Assembly (NCBI RefSeq): GCF_011516635.5
Contig: NZ_CP096255.1
Location: forward strand, 7,252,501-7,316,500
Source of the DNA: Bradyrhizobium barranii subsp. apii
Lineage (GTDB): Bacteria; Pseudomonadota; Alphaproteobacteria; Rhizobiales; Xanthobacteraceae
Length of the DNA stretch: 64,000 nt
Direction of reading: 5' to 3'
The notes beneath the pieces were generated by a model that saw only the letters and a program-made list of their open reading frames with translations, was not told the DNA's origin and searched no databases. Shown piece after piece: positions 53,772 through 61,455 of this stretch. Each line of letters starts with the position of its first letter. Position 1 is the first letter of the stretch. The translations under genes and the position numbers were made by a program.

Positions 53772-53925
53772 CTTCCTTCCCCCCTTGTGGGAGAAGGTGG
53801 CGCGAAGCGCCGGATGAGGGGTTGCTTCAGCGCATTCAATGAGAATTGGACTCGCGGATGGAGACCCCTCGCCCGTCTCGCCGCTGCGCGGCGAGCCACC
53901 CTCTCCCGCAAGGGGAGAGGGTAAG
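53772..53925. repeat. Large imperfect inverted repeat (CTCTCCCGCAAGGGGAGAGGG type)
   Basis: The left arm (53772-53822, CTTCCTTCC to ATGAGGGGT) and the right arm (53864-53925, ACCCCTCGCCCG to GAGAGGGTAAG) are complementary over most of their length, with a nested GCCGCTGCGCGGC-type hairpin in the right arm. It fills the gap between the His-rich protein gene and the aldo-keto reductase gene. Confidence 0.8.
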
Positions 53926-53948
53926 GGCGGTGCGTTCAGCGTCGAGTT

Positions 53949-54767
53949 TTAATCCCACACCGGCGCAAAGCCTGGATTGACGCAACGCCCGTCCTTGGGC
54001 AACGCCGCGATCTTCTTGCGGTCGGCATCGTCGAGCGTGATCTTCAGCGCATCGAGATTGGCCTGCTGGCTTTCGCGGCGCGAGGCCTTCGGGATCGCAG
54101 CGACACCGTTCTGGTCGAGCAGCCACTTGAGCGCGACCTGCGCGGCGGTCGCGTTGTGCCTGGCGCCGATCTCGGCCAGCGCCGGATCTGACGCGATGCG
54201 TCCTTGCGCCAGCGGGCAATAGGCGACCAGCGGGATCGATTTGGCGTTGAGATAGGCCAGCACCTTCGATTGATCGAGCATGGCGTGATATTCGATCTGG
54301 TTGCAGGCGATCGGCGCCTTGATGTCCTCGACCGCGATCTTGAGCAGCGCGGTGGTGAAATTGGCAACGCCGATCGCTCGCGTACGCCCCTCCTCCTTCA
54401 GCTTCATCAGGGTCTCGAACACCGCGCCCCAGTTCGCGGATTTCGACGGCCAGTGCACGAGGTAGAGATCGACGTGGTCGAGCCGGAGCTTGGTCAGACT
54501 GGCGTCGAAGGCGCGGCGGATCGCATCGGGGCTGAGATTCTCGTGCCAGACCTTGGTCGTGACATGCAGCTCGCCGCGCGGCAGCCGGGCCGCGGCGAGC
54601 GCGGCACCGATCGGCTCTTCATTGGCGTACATCTCGGCGGTGTCGATGTGGCGGTAGCCGAGCGACAGCGCGCTCTCGACCGCCGCGCGGCAGGCATCGC
54701 CCTGCATGCGGAAGGTGCCAAGGCCGAGCTTGGGCATGCTGATGCCCTGTGTCTTCAGATGATCCAT
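53949..54767 (-). CDS. Aldo/keto reductase
   Basis: This 272-residue NADPH-dependent oxidoreductase has the TIM-barrel tetrad: Asp42 and Tyr47 in YRHIDTAEMYANE, Lys72 in HVTTKVWH and His105 in LYLVHWPS. The end PKASRRESQQANLDAL is the cofactor-binding loop. It resembles 2,5-diketo-D-gluconate reductase B and methylglyoxal reductases, so it may detoxify small aldehydes. AGGAG precedes the ATG. Confidence 0.93.
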   Translation of the reverse strand: MDHLKTQGISMPKLGLGTFRMQGDACRAAVESALSLGYRHIDTAEMYANEEPIGAALAAARLPRGELHVTTKVWHENLSPDAIRRAFDASLTKLRLDHVDLYLVHWPSKSANWGAVFETLMKLKEEGRTRAIGVANFTTALLKIAVEDIKAPIACNQIEYHAMLDQSKVLAYLNAKSIPLVAYCPLAQGRIASDPALAEIGARHNATAAQVALKWLLDQNGVAAIPKASRRESQQANLDALKITLDDADRKKIAALPKDGRCVNPGFAPVWD

Positions 54768-54932
54768 GGGTCAACTCCTGACATATTTCAGCCGCCGAAC
54801 ACGCGGTGGGGCCGCAAGGGCAGACTCTTCGGTGATGGAAAAGAGGTGGCGGGAATAGAGACTATAGCGCAGGAGACGCGAGGCGGCCAATCAAGATCGG
54901 GTTAGTGCTGGGATGCGCGATCCGTCCCCCAT

Positions 54933-55053
54933 CGTCATGCCCGGGCATAGCCGTCCGAAGGACGGCGTCGCTTCCGCTCGCCTATGCCCGGGCATCGACG
55001 TTCTCAGGGCCGAGCAGCAAGGCGTGGATGGCCGGGTCAAGCCCGGCCATGAC
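54933..55053. repeat. Composite inverted repeat, mirror copy of 43970-44090
   Basis: This carries the same module as 43970-44090 in reverse orientation; 63 bp (54933-54995) are identical after reverse complementing. The outer arms GTCATGCCCGGGCAT and CGGCCATGAC and the spacer with GAGAACGT-like bases are also shared. It lies between the aldo-keto reductase gene and the PhoD gene. Confidence 0.88.
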
Positions 55054-55072
55054 AACGGAGAGAGTTGCCCAC

Positions 55073-56647
55073 TCACGAATGCTGCGCGACCACGGCCGGG
55101 CGCGCCTGCGGCTGCGGCACGATGTCGACCGACCAGAGGTCGCGGTTGTCGACGTCTTTCAGGGTCACGGTCATCACGCCGCTCGCACCGTCGATATCGA
55201 CCCTGCCGAAGAACTGCAGGCCGAAGCACGGCGCGAGATTCTCCCCCTGCGCCTCGCTGCAGCCGTTCTGGTACATCGCGACCGGGCCAAACGTATTGTC
55301 GAGCTCGCCCGGCCCCCAGGTGCCGGCATGGAGGGGTCCGGAGACGAACTCCCAGAACGGCTCAAAATCCTGGAATTGCGCCCTGTTCGGATCGTAATAA
55401 TGCGCGGCGGTGTAGTGCATGTCGGCGGTGAGCCAGACGATGTTGCGGATGCCGGCGCGCTTGATGGAGCTGAGGAGATCGGCGATTTCGTGCTCACGCC
55501 GATCGGGTGCTCCGTTGCCGAGCGCGACGGCATCGAGACTGACGAGGCCGATCGGCAGGTCGGCCGCGATCACCTTCCAGGTCGCACGCGACGCGGCGAG
55601 CTCCCGCTTCAGCCATGCGAGCTGCTCGGCACCGAGGATCCAGCCGCGATGGTCCTCGCCCTTGTTCCAGCTGTCGTCACGGTAGCTGCGCATGTCGATC
55701 ATGAAGACGTCGAGCAGCGGACCGTAAGCGATCTTGCGATAGACCCGGCCCTGTCGCGTGCCGATGTCGCGGATCGGCATGAAATCGAAGAAGGCACGGC
55801 GGGCGCGCGCGACCAGGCGCGGCGTGCCGTCGTCCTCATAGCCGGCGGCGTCATAGCTGCCGGTCGGCGACCAGTCGTTGGTGACCTCGTGGTCGTCCCA
55901 CTGTGCGAACATCGGCACCTCCGCGTGGAAGGCGCGAAAATGCTCATCGAGATGGTTGTATTTGTAGTTGCCGCGGAATTGCGCCAGCGTGTGCGCGGCC
56001 TCGGCTTTGTCCTCGGTCACCAGATTGCGCCAGGTCTCGCCGTTCGGCAGCTTCTGCTCAGAAGGAATCGTGCAGTCGGCGTAGATGTGATCGCCGGAGT
56101 GGATGAAGAAGTCCGGGCGGTTCTCCAACATGGTGCGATAGCTGCGATAGCCGCCGCGCGAGATGTCGATGCCCCAGCCCTGCCCCGCGACGTCGCCCGA
56201 CCACACGAACGAGATCGACTGCCCCGCGGCCGGCGCGGTGCGGAAACGGCCGACGCGACTTTCGCCGGCAATGCCGGTGGCGATGTCGTGGAAACGCACG
56301 CGATAGAACATGTCCTGCCCGGACGGCAGATCGTTCAACAGCAGTTTTGCGGTGAAGTCGGCATCGGGCAGCGCGTCGCGCGAAGCTGACGCTATGATCG
56401 TCTTGAAGCTCTCGACGGTCGCGCATTCCACCTGCATCCGCGCGGGCCGGTCTGCGCGCGCCCAGATCACGGCGGAGCCATCCGAGACATCGCCGGACTG
56501 AATGCCGCCTGCGATTTGCGGGCGATCGGCGGCGCGGCTGACGGATGGCTTTGCGACTGTGCCGAGCGCGGCAACGGCGAGGCTTGAAGTCGAGCGGACC
56601 AGGAACTGCCGCCGGGTCCATGCGCGCGAGGCGCGGAGCGTTGCCAT
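55073..56647 (-). CDS. Alkaline phosphatase D family protein (PhoD)
   Basis: This 524-residue exported enzyme has a twin-arginine signal (TRRQFLVRSTSSLAVAALG), an N-terminal fibronectin-like domain (GIQSGDVSDGSAVIWARAD) and a PhoD metallophosphoesterase domain with SGDHIYAD, FAQWDDHEVTNDW and WLTADMHYTAAH. PhoD enzymes hydrolyse phosphodiesters and monoesters outside the cytoplasm with Fe3+/Ca2+; Tat export of a folded metalloenzyme fits. A role in phosphate starvation is likely, but no pho box was searched successfully. Confidence 0.93.
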   Translation of the reverse strand: MATLRASRAWTRRQFLVRSTSSLAVAALGTVAKPSVSRAADRPQIAGGIQSGDVSDGSAVIWARADRPARMQVECATVESFKTIIASASRDALPDADFTAKLLLNDLPSGQDMFYRVRFHDIATGIAGESRVGRFRTAPAAGQSISFVWSGDVAGQGWGIDISRGGYRSYRTMLENRPDFFIHSGDHIYADCTIPSEQKLPNGETWRNLVTEDKAEAAHTLAQFRGNYKYNHLDEHFRAFHAEVPMFAQWDDHEVTNDWSPTGSYDAAGYEDDGTPRLVARARRAFFDFMPIRDIGTRQGRVYRKIAYGPLLDVFMIDMRSYRDDSWNKGEDHRGWILGAEQLAWLKRELAASRATWKVIAADLPIGLVSLDAVALGNGAPDRREHEIADLLSSIKRAGIRNIVWLTADMHYTAAHYYDPNRAQFQDFEPFWEFVSGPLHAGTWGPGELDNTFGPVAMYQNGCSEAQGENLAPCFGLQFFGRVDIDGASGVMTVTLKDVDNRDLWSVDIVPQPQARPAVVAQHS

Positions 56648-56765
56648 TCAGGAAACCTTCGTCGAATCACGACGGAAGGTGCCTGCGCTCCTTGACTCCT
56701 ATCCTGACGGTTTCTTGACTCCGCGCCTACGGTTTTACGACGCCCGGATGACGCGAGAGATCCGG

Positions 56766-57185
56766 CTAGTGCTTCCAGTTGCAAATGCCGCCGGTGCGGC
56801 ACGGCCAGGTCTGGATGCGGGTGTCCATCGCCTGCGCGTCCAGCGGATTGCCGTGACGATGTGCAAGCTTGGTGCGCGCTGCGCCGCGTGGCTGGACGCT
56901 CTTGGCATGAGCAACCTTCGGTTCGGCCACGTGCACGCGCCGGGCGGCAACTTTCTTCGGCACGTCGATGGGTTCGGCCCGCGCCTGCGCCTCGTTGCCT
57001 CCCTTCGCCTCCAACGCAACCGGGGCGAACTGCGTCTCGGGCCCGAGCCGCTTCGGAGACAGCACCGCCTTGGAGAGATCGAGACCGAGATATTCGTCAG
57101 GCTTGTAGTCGTCAGCGCGCGCAATGCCGCCCCATGCGAGCACGAGGGCAACGGCAACTGCAAATGGAACGCTCTTCAGGACCAC
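56766..57185 (-). CDS. Small exported hypothetical protein
   Basis: This 139-residue protein starts at GTG 57185 with AGGAGG five bases upstream. It has a signal peptide (VPFAVAVALVLAWGGIARA before DDYKPDEYLGL). The rest is low in hydrophobic residues and rich in Lys, Arg, Ala and Pro, with a short C-terminal part containing two Cys (WPCRTGGICNWKH) that could form a disulfide. No named family is recognised. Its leader contains a base-pairing arrangement that can hide the ribosome site. Confidence 0.7.
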   Translation of the reverse strand: MVLKSVPFAVAVALVLAWGGIARADDYKPDEYLGLDLSKAVLSPKRLGPETQFAPVALEAKGGNEAQARAEPIDVPKKVAARRVHVAEPKVAHAKSVQPRGAARTKLAHRHGNPLDAQAMDTRIQTWPCRTGGICNWKH

Positions 57186-57242
57186 GGACGCCTCCTGAAA
57201 TTGCTTATTTCAAGGGGTAATTTACTCCTATTTAGGAGGCGT
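57186..57242 (-). promoter_or_regulatory. Candidate translational RNA switch in the 5' leader
   Basis: On the minus strand the leader contains ACGCCTCCT (57242-57234) and AGGAGGCGT (57196-57188), a perfect 9-bp inverted repeat that would bury the AGGAGG ribosome site. The same CTCCT (57238-57234) can instead pair with AGGAG at 57229-57225 through a four-base loop, which would free the ribosome site. A further small hairpin (GAAAT/ATTTC) lies between. Mutually exclusive pairing of this kind is typical of RNA thermometers and riboswitches; ligand or trigger unknown. Confidence 0.5.
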
Positions 57243-57294
57243 CACGCGCAATTCCAGCGGCCAAGTGCCGCCGTGGTTAAGAAGTTTGGCGGTG

Positions 57295-58296
57295 TCAGGC
57301 GACCTTTCGCGCGGCACCCGTCCCGTCCAGGAACCCCATCAGGCGGCAGCGGATGATCTCTTCCGCCTCATCCATGATGCGATCGACGAGTTCCTTGCAG
57401 GAGGGGATGTCGTGGATCAGCCCTGCGACCATGCCGCAGCTCCAGGCACCCGCGTCCATCTGGCCGTCCAGCATGATCTTCGGATAGACGCCCGCGACCT
57501 GGTCGTGGATATCGTCGATGCTCAGCTTGGCGCCCTTCTCGCGCTCGATCTCGAGCAGACGATCGACGTTGGCGTTCTTCAGCACGCGCTCGGTGTTGCG
57601 CAGAGCACGCATGATCAGGCGGGTGTCGAGCTCGGTTGCCGCAACAAGCGCGTTCTTCACGTTCTGATGCACCGGTGCTTCCTTGGTGGCGATGAAGCGC
57701 GTGCCCATGTTCATGCCGGCCGCGCCCAGCGACAGCGCCGCGACGAGGCTGCGCCCGTCAGCCATGCCGCCGGAGGCCACGAACGGAATCTTCAGTTCCT
57801 CCGCCGCGCGCGGCAGCAGGATCATGTTGGGAATGTCGTCCTCGCCGGGATGGCCGCCGCACTCAAAGCCGTCGACGCTGACGGCGTCGCAGCCGATGCG
57901 CTCGGCCTTCAGGGAGTGGCGCACGGACGTGCATTTGTGGATCACCTTGATGCCGGCGGCCTTCAGCGCAGGCATGTATTGCTCTGGACTGCGCCCCGCC
58001 GTCTCCACCGCCTTGATGCCACCTTCGACGATGGCCGCGATGTACTCCGGATAAGGCGGCGCCGAGAAGGTCGGCAGGAAGGTGAGGTTCACGCCGAACG
58101 GCTTGTCCGTCATGTCGCGGCAGCGCGCGATTTCCTTCGCGAGCAATTCCGGCGTCTTCTGCGTGAGGCCCGTGATGATGCCGAGCCCGCCGGCATTGGA
58201 GACGGCAGCGGCGAGTTCGGCAAAGCCGACGAAATGCATTCCACCCTGGATGATCGGGTGCTCGATGCCGAACAGTTCGGTGATCGCGGTCTTCAC
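57295..58296 (-). CDS. NAD(P)H-dependent flavin oxidoreductase (nitronate-monooxygenase family)
   Basis: This 333-residue TIM-barrel FMN enzyme has PIIQGGMHFVG, SNAGGLGIITG, CDAVSVDGFECGGHPGE, PFVASGGMADGRSLVAALSLGA and GMNMGTRF, the pattern of the nitronate monooxygenase/enoyl-reductase-like group. The start is GTG with GGGAGG seven bases upstream. It may oxidise nitroalkanes or act as a quinone/enoyl reductase. The small exported gene lies downstream on the same strand. Confidence 0.9.
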   Translation of the reverse strand: MKTAITELFGIEHPIIQGGMHFVGFAELAAAVSNAGGLGIITGLTQKTPELLAKEIARCRDMTDKPFGVNLTFLPTFSAPPYPEYIAAIVEGGIKAVETAGRSPEQYMPALKAAGIKVIHKCTSVRHSLKAERIGCDAVSVDGFECGGHPGEDDIPNMILLPRAAEELKIPFVASGGMADGRSLVAALSLGAAGMNMGTRFIATKEAPVHQNVKNALVAATELDTRLIMRALRNTERVLKNANVDRLLEIEREKGAKLSIDDIHDQVAGVYPKIMLDGQMDAGAWSCGMVAGLIHDIPSCKELVDRIMDEAEEIIRCRLMGFLDGTGAARKVA

Positions 58297-58358
58297 GTAG
58301 GGGCCTCCCGGATTTCAGTTTGTATTGAGATCAGTCTAGCCGCAGTCTTGCTCCGCGG

Positions 58359-59102
58359 TCACCATTTCTCTCCGAAGGGACGGATCTCCATCTCGAAGGT
58401 CCAGGCGCTCTTCGGCTGCTGATAGAGCTGCCAATAGGCATCCGCGACAGATGACGGCGGCATCAGCAGATCGGGATTATCAAGCGCATTCGCCCCGAGC
58501 GCTTCGAGCCGGCGCTGCCGCACCCACTCGGTGTCGACGCCGGAATCGATGATGAGATGGGCGACGTGGATGTTGTTCGGCCCGAGCTCGCGCGCCATCG
58601 CCTGCGCCACCGCGCGCAGTCCGAATTTTGCGCTGGCAAAGGCAGCAAAGCCGCTGCCGCCGCGCAGGCTCGCCGTCGCGCCGGTGAAGAAGATGTTGCC
58701 GCCACCACGCGGCAGCATCAGCCGTGCCGCTTCGCGGCCGGCGAGGAAGCCGGAATAGCAGGCCATCTCCCACACTTTCCGGAACACGCGCTCGGTGGTG
58801 TCGAGGATCGGGAAATTGACGTTGGCGCCGACGTTGAAGATGCAGACTTCGAGCGGCGCGTGCTGGTCGGCGTCATTGAGGAAGGAGATGACCTCCTCCT
58901 CTTTGCGTGCATCGAGCGAGCGCGCGTGAATCTCGCCGCCGGCGGCCTCGATGTCCTTCACCAGCGGCGCCAGCTTGTCGCCGTTGCGGCGGCCAGCGAA
59001 GACCGTGAAACCTTCCGCGGAAAATTTCTTGGCGATCTCGGAGCCGATGAAATCGCCGGCCCCGATCACGGCGGCTGTCGCGTTTCGCTTGGGCAAGGTC
59101 AC
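58359..59102 (-). CDS. Short-chain dehydrogenase-like protein with altered active site
   Basis: This 247-residue protein has a Rossmann nucleotide site in a variant form (AVIGAGDFIGSEIAKKF), but where SDR enzymes have Ser and Tyr it has Ala142 and Phe155 (SGFAAFASAKFG), keeping only Lys159. Such a protein may use other chemistry, bind a cofactor without turnover, or rely on a shifted residue (Ser145). Start is GTG 59102; a TTG at 59096 with better spacing from GGAGG is an alternative. It is divergent from the HxlR regulator and shares a palindromic operator region. Confidence 0.85.
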   Translation of the reverse strand: MTLPKRNATAAVIGAGDFIGSEIAKKFSAEGFTVFAGRRNGDKLAPLVKDIEAAGGEIHARSLDARKEEEVISFLNDADQHAPLEVCIFNVGANVNFPILDTTERVFRKVWEMACYSGFLAGREAARLMLPRGGGNIFFTGATASLRGGSGFAAFASAKFGLRAVAQAMARELGPNNIHVAHLIIDSGVDTEWVRQRRLEALGANALDNPDLLMPPSSVADAYWQLYQQPKSAWTFEMEIRPFGEKW

Positions 59103-59143
59103 CTCCTCCGGTGAGAACGGTATGTGATTGGGCCGGAGGCTAT

Positions 59144-59160
59144 AGTTCTAAAATAGAACT
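59144..59160. promoter_or_regulatory. Palindromic operator candidate for the HxlR regulator
   Basis: AGTTCTA-AAA-TAGAACT is a perfect 7-bp inverted repeat in the 158-bp gap between the divergent dehydrogenase and hxlR-family genes, close to where promoters should lie. HxlR proteins bind short inverted repeats next to their own gene. Confidence 0.65.
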
Positions 59161-59260
59161 GTCAAACTACGGGGGTGAATGGTAACCTGCAGCGAAAATA
59201 GCGCTGATCATTCAAGTCAGTTCCTTTTTCTGACTTACTACCCTTTGCGGAGATCGCTAC

Positions 59261-59725
59261 ATGAAGTGGGACACGCTGGATGAAGAGCCCTGCTCGCTCT
59301 CCCGCACCGTCGCCGTGGTCGGCGACCGCTGGACGCTGCTGATCCTGCGCGAATGTTTTTTACGCGTGCGCCGGTTCGAGGCGTTTCAGTCCTCGCTCCA
59401 GATCACGCGGCACCTGCTCTCGGAGCGTCTGAAGAAGCTGGTGCGGTTCGGCATCCTGCGCCGCGTCCCCTATTCCGAGGCGCCCAAGCGCTACGAATAC
59501 ATCCTGACGCAGAAGGGCCTCGACCTCTACCCGATCATCATGGCGATGGTGCATTGGGGCGACACCCACATGGGCGACGAGCGCGGCCGCCCGCTGCTGC
59601 ACCAGCACAAGACTTGCGGCAAGGAGTTCGACCCCGTGATGGTCTGCTCGGAATGCGGTGAGCCGCTGCATGCGAAACAGGTGCATGTGCATGCGGGGCC
59701 GGGGCGGAAGGAAGCGGTGGGGTAG
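59261..59725 (+). CDS. HxlR-family transcriptional regulator
   Basis: This 154-residue winged-helix protein has the HxlR layout: PCSLSRTVAVVGDRWTLLILRECF, RRFEAFQSSLQITRHLLSERLKKLVRFGIL and a wing YSEAPKRYEYILTQKGLDLYP. A Cys-x2-Cys pair in the tail (VMVCSECGEPLHAKQVHVHA) together with His residues may bind metal or sense redox. It is divergent from the dehydrogenase-like gene and probably controls it from the operator at 59144-59160. GGAG precedes the ATG. Confidence 0.92.
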   Translation: MKWDTLDEEPCSLSRTVAVVGDRWTLLILRECFLRVRRFEAFQSSLQITRHLLSERLKKLVRFGILRRVPYSEAPKRYEYILTQKGLDLYPIIMAMVHWGDTHMGDERGRPLLHQHKTCGKEFDPVMVCSECGEPLHAKQVHVHAGPGRKEAVG

Positions 59726-59821
59726 AGTGGCGCCAAGCAAAAGGTGTCGTGCCCCGGCTCGACCGGGGCATCCAGTCGGTGGGCCGTTCCTTGCTCATGG
59801 GAGCTCGCTTTCCATGGGAGC

Positions 59822-60196
59822 CTACGCGAAGGGAACGCCGTAATACGAGTTGATGCCGCGGACTGCCGCGTCGTCACCCCAGTTCCAGTCGCTTCGTTCG
59901 TCGTATTTCGGCGCGCCTTCGAGCGTCTTGGCGGTAATCCCGGTGACATAGCCGCCGAGCTCCGTATCGTATTTCAGCGACTGCCAAGGCAGCGGATAGT
60001 GGTCGTTGCCGAGGCCCAGGAAACCGCCGAAGCCGAGCACGACGTAGGAGACCTTTCCGCTGACCTTGTCGATCATCACGCGTTCGATCGAACCGATCTT
60101 GTTGCGATCGGCGCCATAGACCGATGTTCCCTCGACCTTGTCGCTGCCGATCAACCTGCCCATCTCGCTGCGGTCCAACTCGCCTTGTTTCAGCAT
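59822..60196 (-). CDS. PRC-barrel domain protein
   Basis: This 124-residue soluble protein has the PRC-barrel pattern: MGRLIGSDKVEGTSVYGADRNKIGSIERVMID, then KVSYVVLGFGGFLGLGNDHYPLPWQSLKYD. Stress-induced PRC-barrel proteins of this size are frequent in rhizobia. ATG 60196 has GGAG upstream, and an EcfG-type promoter ends about 20 bp before that start; the frame to 60259 would lie upstream of the promoter and is rejected. Function unknown. Confidence 0.9.
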   Translation of the reverse strand: MLKQGELDRSEMGRLIGSDKVEGTSVYGADRNKIGSIERVMIDKVSGKVSYVVLGFGGFLGLGNDHYPLPWQSLKYDTELGGYVTGITAKTLEGAPKYDERSDWNWGDDAAVRGINSYYGVPFA

Positions 60197-60227
60197 TCCA
60201 ATTCTCCACTCGGCCAACGTGTGGACC

Positions 60228-60252
60228 AACCGGGTCGGCGAGCGAACGTTCC
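60228..60252 (-). promoter_or_regulatory. EcfG-type general-stress promoter of the PRC-barrel gene
   Basis: On the minus strand GGAAC (60252-60248) is followed by a 17-bp spacer and GTT (60230-60228; GGTT if read with 16 bp). The start of transcription would be about 20 bp before the ribosome site of the PRC-barrel gene. Confidence 0.6.
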
Positions 60253-60304
60253 GGCGCATGTTCTGGTGGTCGCGTCAGACACGGAGCACGGTCGCCAGGG
60301 GCGA

Positions 60305-60496
60305 TCAGCGAGCGGCCGCGGCCTCCGGTAGCATCAGGAAATCATGCATCGCGGCAGCTGTCTGAAGCTGATCGATGCGCGCCATAACAGAATCGCGCTG
60401 CTGTCCATCCGGCAAGCCCGACAGTTCGTGCTCGAGCCGCAGCTGCTCTGCCTTGAGACGTTGTTCGAACGTGTGGGGCTCAGATCGTCTTCGCAT
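60305..60496 (-). CDS. Small hypothetical coiled-coil-like protein (63 residues)
   Basis: The sequence MRRRSEPHTFEQRLKAEQL continues as a helix-rich, charged protein (RLEHELSGLPDGQQRDSVMARIDQL) ending in MLPEAAAAR. The pattern is that of a small cytoplasmic helical-hairpin protein often seen in rhizobia. The start overlaps the end of the upstream 52-residue gene by 17 bp, with GAGGACGGAAG before the ATG. Confidence 0.6.
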   Translation of the reverse strand: MRRRSEPHTFEQRLKAEQLRLEHELSGLPDGQQRDSVMARIDQLQTAAAMHDFLMLPEAAAAR

Positions 60497-60638
60497 CTTC
60501 CGTCCTCGGTGGTTGCAGCCCCGAGCTGTTGGCCCAGCGCTCGACTTGCTCGATGACCTTCTGATGGCTCGGACGCACCGGCTTGGGCGGCTCGGGCTCT
60601 TCGGAAAGCTTGCGGGGTAACCTGACTTCCTCCGCCAT
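60480..60638 (-). CDS. Small hypothetical protein (52 residues)
   Basis: This is a hydrophilic 52-residue product (MAEEVRLPRKLSEEPEPPK, then VRPSHQKVIEQVERWANSSG). GGGAGAACAGG precedes the ATG. It overlaps the next small gene, suggesting coupled translation. No named family; the proline-rich first half followed by one helix is the only structural clue. No EcfG site was found directly upstream. Confidence 0.5.
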   Translation of the reverse strand: MAEEVRLPRKLSEEPEPPKPVRPSHQKVIEQVERWANSSGLQPPRTEDAKTI

Positions 60639-60721
60639 GGCCTGTTCTCCCTCTCTTCTGAAAGAATGCGCCACTGCCAGAGTTGTTTCAATACTAACTT
60701 ATTGATTTTACTGAATATTTT

Positions 60722-60799
60722 TACTCATCTGGCGATTTTTCCGACTCTTGTGGAACTCGCGCCAAACTCGTTCGTTGAGCAAACTACTCAACTTACTCA
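60722..60799 (+). promoter_or_regulatory. EcfG-type promoter overlapped by a putative ribbon-helix-helix operator
   Basis: GGAAC (60752-60756), 16 bp, CGTT (60773-60776) exactly match the EcfG consensus, with transcription expected near 60783. A GTTGAG-N7-CTCAAC inverted repeat (60774-60792) overlaps the -10 element, and TACTCA occurs at 60722, 60785 and 60794, the last two 9 bp apart, as is usual for ribbon-helix-helix operators. The region is strikingly AT-rich. Confidence 0.6.
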
Positions 60800-60815
60800 C
60801 TTTGCGTGATCGACC

Positions 60816-61076
60816 ATGAATGACCTTCGCGCCGAGCGCCTCCAGGTCATGCTCTCACCGGAAGAGCTGGCCGCCGTCGATGATTTCCGATTCAAGCACC
60901 GCATGCCGACACGCGCTGCGGCGGTCCGCGAGCTCCTCAAATTCGGGCTCGCAGCCGCGGGCATCGAGACGAGCATCGACCCGTCAGCAGGCATCAAATC
61001 AAGCGAGTTTGGTGTCTTTGGTCGCGGTCCCGAAGGACACGCGCCCGCGAAGCCCGAGGGCGACACCGAGGATTGA
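60816..61076 (+). CDS. Ribbon-helix-helix (CopG/Arc-like) DNA-binding protein
   Basis: This 86-residue protein starts NDLRAERLQVMLSPEELAAVDDF, then RMPTRAAAVRELLKFGLAAAG, the strand-helix-helix of the RHH fold (about 4-50), followed by an unstructured acidic tail. RHH proteins bind DNA as dimers to short repeats and are often autoregulated. The tail is unlike a toxin-antitoxin antitoxin and no toxin gene is adjacent. An EcfG promoter and TACTCA repeats lie upstream. Confidence 0.8.
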   Translation: MNDLRAERLQVMLSPEELAAVDDFRFKHRMPTRAAAVRELLKFGLAAAGIETSIDPSAGIKSSEFGVFGRGPEGHAPAKPEGDTED

Positions 61077-61131
61077 GTCTCCCCCAAGCAAAACGACCCC
61101 GGCACAGTGGGGTGCCAGGGCCGTCCTTGGA

Positions 61132-61174
61132 GATTGCTTCCGGCGCACCGGGGGCATGACAGCCGGAAGCAATC
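61132..61174. terminator. Inverted repeat between convergent small genes
   Basis: A perfect 13-bp inverted repeat (GATTGCTTCCGGC at 61132-61144, complement at 61162-61174) with a 17-base loop lies between the RHH gene and the convergent 68-residue gene. There is no T run, so termination would be of the weaker hairpin type, or it is a repeat. Confidence 0.45.
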
Positions 61175-61212
61175 CGTCGACTCGTCGCGAAAGGATTCGT
61201 TCCTCGCGAGAA

Positions 61213-61419
61213 CTAGCCGGTTGGCGCGTCGCCGGAATCGTCCGGCATCACGCCGGAGCCGGGTGTCTTGGTGTTTTCGTTGAGCTTGGGATCGCGCGTC
61301 GCTTCGCGTGACGGCGAGTCCTTCGAATCCGTCTTGTGCACGGCTTGCGCGCGCTGCTTGTCGCGCGGTTGATCTTCCGCCCGCTTGTCCTTGACGATGC
61401 CGTGGTCGGAATGCGCCAT
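61213..61419 (-). CDS. Small very hydrophilic hypothetical protein (68 residues)
   Basis: The product MAHSDHGIVKDKRAEDQPRD and the rest is rich in Lys, Asp, Arg, Gln, Ser and Thr with almost no hydrophobic residues, so it is probably disordered. Small stress-induced hydrophilic proteins of this kind are common in Bradyrhizobium. GAGAGGAC precedes the ATG and an EcfG-like promoter lies about 40 bp upstream. Function unknown. Confidence 0.65.
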   Translation of the reverse strand: MAHSDHGIVKDKRAEDQPRDKQRAQAVHKTDSKDSPSREATRDPKLNENTKTPGSGVMPDDSGDAPTG

Positions 61420-61455
61420 GATGTCCTCTCGCTTCTCCAGATGTCCTGAAGCGCT

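Noticed and set aside
60816..61076. RHH protein as antitoxin of a toxin-antitoxin pair
   Set aside because: No toxin-like gene (RelE, PIN, MazF or similar) lies next to it, and the tail is not of antitoxin type.
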